NCBI GenBank assembly: GCA_002347485.1 | Contig: DDXM01000055.1 | Span: 1 to 11,616, forward strand | DNA: 11,616 nucleotides | Source of the DNA: Anaerolineaceae bacterium UBA2260 | GTDB lineage: Bacteria; Chloroflexota; Anaerolineae; Anaerolineales; Anaerolineaceae | Reading direction: 5' to 3' | Part shown: one piece after another, positions 1 through 5,546 of the stretch | Layout of the letters: every line of letters begins with the position of its first letter | Position numbering within the stretch: position 1 is the first letter of the stretch | Notes under the pieces: generated by a model | Told to the model about the DNA's origin: nothing | Seen by the model: only the letters and a program-made list of their open reading frames with translations | Database searches by the model: none | Position numbers and translations under genes: made by a program

Positions 1-431
1 GCCAGCATCTGCTGCTCGCCGCCAGAGAGCGTACCGCCCGCCTGCTTGCGCCGCTCCTTCAAACGCGGGAAGCGCTCGAACACCGACTCCATGCGCGCCT
101 TGATCTCCGCGCGGTTGGTGCGGGTGAACGCGCCCATCTCCAGGTTCTCCCACACGCTCATCGAGGCGAAGATACGCCGCCCCTCCGGCGCCTGGATGAT
201 ACCCTTGCGCACGATCTCCTGCGGGCTGGTGGCGCTGATGTCCTCGCCGTTGAAGCGGATCGTCCCGCTGGTGGGGTGCAGCAACCCCGAGATGGTGTTC
301 AGGCTGGTGGACTTGCCCGCCCCATTAGCGCCGATGAGCGCCACAATCTCGTTCTCCTCCAGGTGAAAACTCACGTCTTTCAGCGCGTGGATGGCGCCGT
401 AGTGCACGTTGATCCTTTCGACGTTAAGCAT
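1..431 (-). CDS. livF: LivF-type ABC transporter ATP-binding protein (partial, 3' end off window)
   Basis: This is the second ATPase of a branched-chain amino acid (HAAT-family) importer; it hydrolyses ATP at the cytoplasmic face to drive LivH/LivM. The translation begins MLNVERINVHYGAIHALKDV. Walker A GANGAGKS is at residues 34-41, the Q-loop region QAPEGRRIF at 80-88, and the ABC signature LSGGEQQ at 135-141. The QAPEGRR stretch is typical of LivF rather than LivG. Only 143 complete codons are visible, so Walker B, the D-loop and the H-loop lie beyond position 1; the family is usually about 235 residues. The ATG at 431-429 overlaps the last 8 bases of livG, which supports this start and translational coupling. 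It is the last visible gene of the operon. The family assignment is very secure; the transported substrate is inferred from family only. Confidence 0.95.
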   Translation of the reverse strand, partial: MLNVERINVHYGAIHALKDVSFHLEENEIVALIGANGAGKSTSLNTISGLLHPTSGTIRFNGEDISATSPQEIVRKGIIQAPEGRRIFASMSVWENLEMGAFTRTNRAEIKARMESVFERFPRLKERRKQAGGTLSGGEQQML

Positions 432-1239
432 GCTGCGCCTTCCTTTCGCGGTATTTCCTGGCCAGCGCGGCGCCGCCCGCTCCCAAATAAGCTTCGATGA
501 CCCGTTCATTGGCCTGGATCTCCGCCGGTCTGCCCTCGGCGATCTTCTCGCCGAAATCGAGCACAGCCACGCGGTCGGAGATGCCCATCACCACGTGCAT
601 ATCATGCTCGATCAGGATCACGGTGATGTTGAAATCCTCGCGCAGGCGGCGGATGAGGGAGATCATCTCCAGTGTTTCCTGCGGGTTCATGCCGGCAGTC
701 GGTTCGTCCAGCAGCAGCACGCGCGGATCGCTGGCGAGCGAGCGCGCGATCTCCAGGCGGCGTTGCGCGCCGTAGGGCAGGCTGCCAGCAGCGGTGTTCG
801 CCGTTCCATGCAGCCCAACGAAGCGCAACCATTTTAAGCTTTCGTTCACAGCGGCGCGTTCCTCGCGCACAAAGCGGCGCGTGTGCAGCACGGCGTCCAC
901 CCAGCCCTCCGAAGAGCGGTGATGGAAGCCAACCATCACGTTCTCCAACGCGGTGAGGTTCGAGAACAGGCGGATGTTCTGGTAGGTGCGCGCGATACCC
1001 GCGGCGGCGATGGCGTCGGTGCCCCTGCCGCGCAGCGATTTGCCCCTGAAGAGCACCTCGCCCATTTCCGGGGCGTAAAAACCGGAAATGCAATTGAAGA
1101 GCGTCGTTTTGCCCGCGCCGTTGGGTCCGATGATCGAGAAGATCTGCCCCTCCTGCACCTCCAGGTTGATGCCGTTTACCGCGGTCAGGCCGCCGAAATG
1201 CTTGGTCACATCGCGCACGCAAATGATCTCACAGGTCAT
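424..1239 (-). CDS. livG: LivG-type ABC transporter ATP-binding protein
   Basis: This 271-residue cytoplasmic ATPase is the partner of LivF in a branched-chain amino acid importer. Walker A GPNGAGKT is at residues 38-45 and the Q-loop YQNIRLF around 86-92. The signature is the LivG-style LPYGAQR at 154-160, not canonical LSGGQ. Walker B with D-loop, LLLDEPTAGMNP, is at 175-186, and the H-loop histidine is H212 in IEHDM. The C-terminal tail (EKIAEGRPAEIQANERVIEAYLG) is the usual LivG ending, followed by a short basic extension. The ATG is preceded by a strong GAGGAGG ribosome site a few bases upstream. The gene starts 11 bases inside the end of livM and its stop overlaps livF, so it belongs to one tightly coupled operon. 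Length and motifs are complete and nothing is broken. Confidence 0.97.
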   Translation of the reverse strand: MTCEIICVRDVTKHFGGLTAVNGINLEVQEGQIFSIIGPNGAGKTTLFNCISGFYAPEMGEVLFRGKSLRGRGTDAIAAAGIARTYQNIRLFSNLTALENVMVGFHHRSSEGWVDAVLHTRRFVREERAAVNESLKWLRFVGLHGTANTAAGSLPYGAQRRLEIARSLASDPRVLLLDEPTAGMNPQETLEMISLIRRLREDFNITVILIEHDMHVVMGISDRVAVLDFGEKIAEGRPAEIQANERVIEAYLGAGGAALARKYRERKAQHA

Positions 1240-2791
1240 CGTTCACCTCCTCGCGCCCTTTTTGCTGTTGATCAGGGGAGGGCAGCGGGTATTTCGGGCG
1301 GTGCGTGGGGATGAGCCCCTCCGGGCGGGAGAGCATCATCAGCACCAGCAGCGCGCCGAAGGTGAGCAGGCGGTAGTTGGCGAACTCGCGCAGGATCTCG
1401 GGCAGGCCCTTGAGCGCGAAAGCGCCCAGCACCGTGCCGGGGATGTTGCCCATGCCGCCGACGATGATCAAGCTGAGCACGTTAATCGACGCCATCAGTG
1501 AGTGCTCGTCAGGGCCGGTGAATTGGTTGCGGCTGGCGTAGATGGCGCCTGCCAGCCCGGCGAAGGCCGCCCCCAACGCCAGCGCCAGCAATTTATAGCG
1601 CGTGGTATTCACCCCGGTTGCCCGCGCCACGGTCTCATCCTCGCGGATGGCCAGCCAGGCACGCCCGGCGCGCGAACGCTCGAGGCGGTGATAGACGAAC
1701 CCCGCCAGCAGCGCGGCCGCCAGGATCAGGTAAGTGAAGTGGATATCCGAGTTGAAATCGACGCCGAACAGGCGCGGCCCGCTGATGTTTTGAATGCCAC
1801 GCGGCCCACCGGTGAGGTCAGTCAGCATATCGCTTTTCAACAGAATGCGGATGATCTCACCGAAGCCGAGCGTGACAATGGCGAGGTAGTCCCCGCGCAG
1901 GCGCATCAACGGCAGCCCCAGCAACAGCCCCGCCAGCGCCGCCAGGATCACCCCCAGCGCCACCGCTGGCCAAAAGCCGAGCATGATGTTATGCGGGATG
2001 GGTGAGTTGAGCAGCGCCATGGTGTACGCGCCGATGGCGAAGAACGCGATGTAGCCCAGCACAAGCTGACCGGAAAGTCCGACGATGAGGTTTAACCCCA
2101 GCCCGAGGATGACATAAAGCCCGACAGTGCCGGTGACGTAATTCCAGTACGATCCCCACTTGAGGGGCAGCAGCACCACAGCGGCGGCGAGCAGCGCGAA
2201 GAGTAGGACGCGCAACGCCAGCCTGTATCTGCCATGCAGGACCAGGTTGACCTTTTCTGCCAGTTTCCCCCACACGCGGCGCAGCAAAGCGCTGAATCTC
2301 TGTACCACGTTCACCCCGCGCAATCCACGCAGCAGTCCGCCAAGCGCCCCGCCGAAGAGGAACAATCCCAGCGCCGATAACGCGCCAGGCAGCGGCGCAA
2401 GCTGGTACAGCGTAACGCGGATGAAATCGAAAGAAAGGTACGCCAGGTACTGGCGGAAATCAACCTTGTGGGTCAGCAGCCAGCCCAATGCCAAACTGAG
2501 AAGCAGCGCGAAAACCCCGCTAGCCAGCCCCGCCGCTGCGCCAGCCGCCAGGTTTTTCTCCAGCGAGCCGGATTTGCTTTTTCTGGCCGCCGCCCAGCCG
2601 CCGAGGAGGGCGAGCAGCGCGGTGTAGACGATCAACGCGCCAGCGGGAGGAATATCACCGCTGAACTTGACGCCCGTCAGGCGGGCGAGCAGGGTGCCGA
2701 TGAGCGTGTTGAAGCCGATCAGCACGAGGAAGATGTGAATGGCGCCGAAAACCGCGCCGTTGGCGAAGCTCTTTCGCAGGAGGGTTTTCAT
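1229..2791 (-). CDS. livM: LivM-type ABC transporter permease with N-terminal membrane extension
   Basis: This 520-residue integral membrane permease would form the channel with LivH. The LivM core runs from about residue 190 to 495. It includes a helix carrying GLGLNLIVGLSGQLVLGY (230-247), the LRGDYLAIVTLGFGEI segment (298-313), LTGGPRGI (326-333), and the cytoplasmic coupling loop AWLAIREDETVARATGV (378-394), which contacts the ATPase. The closing IIVGGMGNIPGTVLGA is at 442-457. Residues 1-180 are extra: they hold about four hydrophobic segments (roughly 15-34, 51-68, 83-107, 134-155) and a basic linker near 156-190. LivM proteins are commonly about 300-420 residues, so this is long. The ATG has a GGAGGAG ribosome site 5 bases upstream and overlaps the livH stop as ATGA. 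The last 25 residues are polar. Family assignment is secure; the role of the N-terminal part is unknown. Confidence 0.95.
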   Translation of the reverse strand: MKTLLRKSFANGAVFGAIHIFLVLIGFNTLIGTLLARLTGVKFSGDIPPAGALIVYTALLALLGGWAAARKSKSGSLEKNLAAGAAAGLASGVFALLLSLALGWLLTHKVDFRQYLAYLSFDFIRVTLYQLAPLPGALSALGLFLFGGALGGLLRGLRGVNVVQRFSALLRRVWGKLAEKVNLVLHGRYRLALRVLLFALLAAAVVLLPLKWGSYWNYVTGTVGLYVILGLGLNLIVGLSGQLVLGYIAFFAIGAYTMALLNSPIPHNIMLGFWPAVALGVILAALAGLLLGLPLMRLRGDYLAIVTLGFGEIIRILLKSDMLTDLTGGPRGIQNISGPRLFGVDFNSDIHFTYLILAAALLAGFVYHRLERSRAGRAWLAIREDETVARATGVNTTRYKLLALALGAAFAGLAGAIYASRNQFTGPDEHSLMASINVLSLIIVGGMGNIPGTVLGAFALKGLPEILREFANYRLLTFGALLVLMMLSRPEGLIPTHRPKYPLPSPDQQQKGREEVNDDL

Positions 2792-3891
2792 AGTTTCTCC
2801 TCCGCGAGCCGTTCACCGAGCAGCCCCGAGGGGCGGAAGATCAACACGATGATGAGCAGGGCAAAAGCGATCACATCCTTCAACTGGAAATCCAGCCCCA
2901 GGGCGGCGGGTCCCACGGATTCGATGACGCCCAGGAATAACCCGCCCAGCATGGCGCCCGGCAGGTTGCCAATGCCGCCAAGCACTGCGGCGGTGAAGGC
3001 CTTGATGCCGGGGATGAAGCCGACGAAGTAATACACCAGCCCGTTGTGGATGCCCCACATCACCCCGGCTGCCCCCGCCAGCGCTCCGCTGATGAAGAAG
3101 GTCAGGCTGATCGTGCGGTCCACGTCGATGCCCATCAGCGCGGCGGTCTTCTTGTCCAGCGCCACGGCGCGCATGGCACGACCGAGTTTCGTTTTCTGCA
3201 CCATCAGGTAAAGCCCGGCGAGCAGGATGAGCGAGAGCACAAAGGTGAACACGCCGGTATAGGGCAGGATCACCTTGCTGCCGTTCACCATCAGGCTCCA
3301 GCCGCTGCCGCGCGCCAGCACTTCGGGATTGGTCACGTCGCGCAGTTGCGGACTGAAGAGAAGCTGCGCCGCGTTCTGCAGGAAGATCGAAGCCCCGATG
3401 GCGCTGATCAGCGGCACCAGGCGCGGGGCTTTGCGCAGCGGGCGGTAAGCGATGCGCTCCAGCAGGTAGCCTATGAGCGCGGAAACGCTCATCCCCACCA
3501 CGAAGGCGATGAGGATCGCCAGCACGGGGTAGGCGTTGGAAAAGGTGAGGACGGGATCACTGCCCACCTTGATGGCTTTAAAGGCTTCAAAAACGAAGAG
3601 AGTGCTGTAAGCCCCAAACATCATGACTTCGCCGTGGGCGAAGTTGATCATAAAAAGAATTCCGTAGACCAGGGTATAACCGATGGCGATAAGTGCGTAA
3701 ACGCTGCCGATGATCAGCCCGGCGATGAGCAGGCGCGTCCAGGTCTCGGGTCCGTACTCGTGCTGCACGATGATCACATTGTACAAACGGTAGAATAAAA
3801 ATAAACCCAGCGCCGCGCCAAGCAATGGGCGCAGCACGGTTTGGACCCTGCCGAAGCGGGGGGGGGATTTTTGAGCGAGAGGTACGTTCAT
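2788..3891 (-). CDS. livH: LivH-type ABC transporter permease
   Basis: This 367-residue membrane permease of a branched-chain amino acid importer pairs with LivM. After a short N-terminal segment and one hydrophobic helix (about 22-42), the LivH core starts near residue 52. It contains GLIIGSVYALIAIGYTLVYG (58-77), the hallmark MINFAHGEVMMFGAY (81-95), the coupling loop LGRAMRAVALDKKTAALMGI (236-255) and AAVLGGIGNLPGAMLGG (301-317). It ends with FRPSGLLGERLAEEKL. The frame stays open far upstream of 3891 (to about 4392), but that stretch is antisense to the binding-protein gene and does not resemble a permease. I chose the ATG at 3891 because it lies just after that gene ends; a GGAAGG lies 11 bases upstream, a slightly long spacing. 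Codons 9-12 contain a run of nine C's. The stop shares ATGA with livM. Confidence 0.94.
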   Translation of the reverse strand: MNVPLAQKSPPRFGRVQTVLRPLLGAALGLFLFYRLYNVIIVQHEYGPETWTRLLIAGLIIGSVYALIAIGYTLVYGILFMINFAHGEVMMFGAYSTLFVFEAFKAIKVGSDPVLTFSNAYPVLAILIAFVVGMSVSALIGYLLERIAYRPLRKAPRLVPLISAIGASIFLQNAAQLLFSPQLRDVTNPEVLARGSGWSLMVNGSKVILPYTGVFTFVLSLILLAGLYLMVQKTKLGRAMRAVALDKKTAALMGIDVDRTISLTFFISGALAGAAGVMWGIHNGLVYYFVGFIPGIKAFTAAVLGGIGNLPGAMLGGLFLGVIESVGPAALGLDFQLKDVIAFALLIIVLIFRPSGLLGERLAEEKL

Positions 3892-3922
3892 CAGAGGGGT
3901 TGCCTTCCGGATGGATGGGATG

Positions 3923-3949
3923 GGTCGGGGAGGGTCATCCTCCCCGACC
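3923..3949 (-). promoter_or_regulatory. Intergenic hairpin between binding-protein gene and livH
   Basis: A perfect 11-bp inverted repeat (GGTCGGGGAGG / CCTCCCCGACC) surrounds a 5-base loop. It lies in the 76-base gap between the lipoprotein stop and the livH start. On the minus strand the bases after it are C/A-rich with no T run, so it is not a classic intrinsic terminator. In transport operons, such hairpins after the binding-protein gene often protect the upstream mRNA from 3' exonucleases or partly stop transcription, giving more binding protein than permease. That role is inferred here; the hairpin itself is plain in the sequence. Confidence 0.7.
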
Positions 3950-3967
3950 GGTAGGAGTGAGGAACGT

Positions 3968-5203
3968 TTACGGAGCAGGAACCCAGGCGCCGTCCTTGAC
4001 CACAACGAACATGGGAGGAAGGGTATTGCATTCACCGGTGGCATCGCAGGAGTAGGTGCCGCTGATGCCCTTGTATTCGGTGAGCGTGCGAACCGCGGTG
4101 ACGAGCGCGCCGCGTGGAACATAGAGGCTGCCGTCATCACCCAGCACAGCCACCGATTTGACCGCGCTGATGAGGGCGGCGGTGCAGTCGTAACCGTTCC
4201 AGGTGTACGGGGAAAGCGATCCGGCTTCCTTGCCGAAGAGCTCCAGGTACTTGGCATCAAAAGCTGTTTTCTCAGGAGAATCCGCGGGGATCGGGGCGAT
4301 GGTGGCAAAAGCGCCTTCGCCATTCGCGCCAGTGCGGGAGAGGAAGTCCGCGCCGTAGGTACCGTCGTCACCGAAGAAGACCACGTTCTCAAGCCCGGTC
4401 TGTTTCATCTGGTTGACGATGACCGCGCCTTCAGCCGTGTAACCGCCAAAGTAGACGGCTTCAGGGCCTTTGGAAGCGACCGCGGAAAGGACGGGGGTGT
4501 AATCGGTCTCGCCCTTGGTGATGGCTTCGGTCACAACGACTTCGCCGCCCAGTTCGGTGAAGCGCGCGACGACCGCTTCGGCCAGACCCTTGCCGTAATC
4601 ACTACCGTCATGCAGTGCGGCGAGCTTGCGGATGCCGAGTTTGTTGAACAGGTATTCGGCGGCCGGAGGTCCCTGGCGGGCGTCGGTGAAAACGATGCGG
4701 TTGAACACCGAGCTGCCCATGGTGGTGAGGGCGGGCAGGCTGGCGGACGGGGAGAGCATCGGCAGGCCGGCTTTCTCGTAGATCGGCATGGCAGCGGAAG
4801 TGGCGCCGGAGTAGACGTGACCAGCGATGGCCACAACGGCAGGATCAGAAGCGAACTTGTTGGCGACCGCGGCGCCGCCTTCAGCGGTTCCGCCATCGTC
4901 CTCAGCGACCAGTTCGAATTTAAAACCATTCAGATCGCCAAAATCCTGCACGGCGACCTTGGCGCCCTGCGAGATGTCAATCCCGTAGGAGGCATCACCG
5001 CCGGTCATGGGTGCGCCCATGCCGATCTTGAGCACATCACCGGGTTTGAACACGGCACAACCGAACGCGTCGGTCTTGCAGATCTCTGGCACTCCATCTG
5101 CCGCGGCTTCGGCAGGGGCGGCAGTGGGAGCCGCCGGATTTTGACAGGCGGTGACGAGCAGGGCGGCAACGAGCAAAAATACGATCAATTTTGTGGCTTT
5201 CAT
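3968..5203 (-). CDS. livK: Branched-chain amino acid ABC transporter substrate-binding lipoprotein
   Basis: This 411-residue extracytoplasmic binding protein (type 1 periplasmic-binding fold, Leu/Ile/Val-binding family) would deliver substrate to LivH/LivM. Residues 1-20 are a lipoprotein signal: MKATK, a hydrophobic core, and lipobox LVTAC with C20 the predicted lipidated residue. An Ala/Pro/Thr-rich linker follows to about 37. The mature domain starts near 57 with VLKIGMGAPMTGGDASYGID. Family features include GLPMLSPSAS (146-155), LHDGSDYGKGLAEAV (197-211), AVYFGGYTAEGAV (249-261) and YTWNGYDCTAAL (333-344). C42/C49 and C386/C392 are close pairs that could form disulfides. An AGGAG ribosome site lies 7 bases before the ATG. 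It is the first gene of the operon. Substrate could also be another amino acid or an amide, since this family is broad; livK is used as a family symbol. Confidence 0.94.
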   Translation of the reverse strand: MKATKLIVFLLVAALLVTACQNPAAPTAAPAEAAADGVPEICKTDAFGCAVFKPGDVLKIGMGAPMTGGDASYGIDISQGAKVAVQDFGDLNGFKFELVAEDDGGTAEGGAAVANKFASDPAVVAIAGHVYSGATSAAMPIYEKAGLPMLSPSASLPALTTMGSSVFNRIVFTDARQGPPAAEYLFNKLGIRKLAALHDGSDYGKGLAEAVVARFTELGGEVVVTEAITKGETDYTPVLSAVASKGPEAVYFGGYTAEGAVIVNQMKQTGLENVVFFGDDGTYGADFLSRTGANGEGAFATIAPIPADSPEKTAFDAKYLELFGKEAGSLSPYTWNGYDCTAALISAVKSVAVLGDDGSLYVPRGALVTAVRTLTEYKGISGTYSCDATGECNTLPPMFVVVKDGAWVPAP

Positions 5204-5213
5204 TATTCTTCTC

Positions 5214-5270
5214 CTAAAAATTTATGGTGTACTGTGTTGAAAGAACCTTGTGTGATAAAGTGATTTTCAT
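5214..5270 (-). other. Possible 18-codon leader ORF before the lipoprotein gene
   Basis: An ATG at 5270 opens MKITLSHKVLSTQYTINF and stops at a TAG (5216-5214) that lies inside the AGGAG ribosome site of the downstream gene, so its ribosomes would terminate beside the next start. A perfect AGGAGGTG lies upstream but about 14 bases from the ATG, longer than usual. The peptide has five Leu/Ile/Val residues but no run of them, so a classical attenuation peptide is not evident. It could easily be chance. Confidence 0.15.
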
Positions 5271-5300
5271 AGACCTGCGTGACACCTCCTGAATAATTTC

Positions 5301-5336
5301 AAAATAAAAAACCACCTGCTTGTGGTCAGGTGGCTT
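5301..5336 (-). terminator. Intrinsic terminator (or attenuator) between sensor gene and liv operon
   Basis: On the minus strand a 7-bp perfect stem (CCACCTG / CAGGTGG, 5333-5327 with 5318-5312) around an 8-base loop can be extended by a G-T and A-T pair. It is followed at once by TTTTTTATTTT (5311-5301). This is the shape of a rho-independent terminator. It lies 211 bases past the sensor stop, so it may simply end that transcript. Because the best promoter candidate for the liv operon (5492-5520) is upstream of it, it could instead act as an attenuator in the operon leader. Confidence 0.8.
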
Positions 5337-5380
5337 CGGGAATTTCTTTTCTTATTCTTTTAATCTTGATTCGCTTCAGT

Positions 5381-5456
5381 CAGCCTAACCCAAAATTTGC
5401 TCTGGTACATATACATGACCCAAAGCATCATAAAGTAAATATAAATATAGAGGCTG
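5381..5456 (-). promoter_or_regulatory. Nested inverted repeats in the liv leader
   Basis: On the minus strand CAGCCT (5456-5451) is complementary to AGGCTG (5386-5381). Nested inside, GCTTTGG (5426-5420) pairs with CCAGAGC (5405-5399) through seven base pairs including one G-U. The enclosed loop is A/U-rich. This predicts a small two-level RNA structure just upstream of the terminator hairpin. It matches no riboswitch or T-box consensus that I recognise. Short repeats like these can arise by chance in AT-rich DNA. Confidence 0.35.
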
Positions 5457-5491
5457 GAAGAAGAATTCATGGATTAACCTTATATCGGAGC

Positions 5492-5520
5492 ATATTACAA
5501 CTTTCCATGGTGAATTGCAA
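5492..5520 (-). promoter_or_regulatory. Candidate sigma70-type promoter for the liv operon
   Basis: On the minus strand TTGCAA (5520-5515), a 17-base spacer and TAATAT (5497-5492) resemble -35 and -10 boxes, each matching 4 of 6 consensus bases at ideal spacing. Transcription would start near 5485, giving a leader of about 280 bases. I saw no better candidate between the terminator hairpin and the lipoprotein start. The match is moderate and the DNA is AT-rich, so chance is possible. Confidence 0.4.
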
Positions 5521-5546
5521 TAGGCTTAACAAATATGCAAGGTCGG

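Larger units (their letters stand above)
5204..5546. other. AT-rich intergenic leader upstream of the liv operon
   Basis: This 343-base gap is clearly richer in A/T than the genes on either side. I see no convincing protein gene of normal size. An open plus-strand frame at 5330-5605 starts inside the terminator hairpin and runs into the antisense of the sensor gene. Reading on the minus strand from the sensor stop, it holds in order a sigma70-like promoter candidate (5520-5492), nested inverted repeats (5456-5381), a hairpin plus T-run (5336-5301), a perfect Shine-Dalgarno-like AGGAGGTG (5290-5283), and a possible 18-codon ORF ending in the ribosome site of the lipoprotein gene. Confidence 0.7.

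Noticed and set aside
602..1222. 206-codon minus-strand frame inside livG
   Set aside because: It is an out-of-frame shadow of livG; the real frame carries all ABC motifs.
3892..4392. N-terminal extension of livH by about 167 codons
   Set aside because: The extension overlaps the lipoprotein gene on the same strand in another frame and has low-complexity Ser/Pro/Arg composition unlike a permease. The ATG at 3891 gives a normal LivH.
3911..5263. Long open frame (450 codons) on the plus strand opposite the binding lipoprotein
   Set aside because: It is exactly antisense to a gene with a signal peptide, lipobox and clear family motifs. Its translation is Gly/Arg/His/Asp-rich with no recognisable domain, as expected from the opposite strand of GC-rich coding DNA.
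5301..5470. T-box or known amino acid riboswitch in the liv leader
   Set aside because: I looked for the T-box core (AGGGTGGNACCGCG-like) and other familiar riboswitch cores and did not see them. Only generic inverted repeats and a terminator shape are present.
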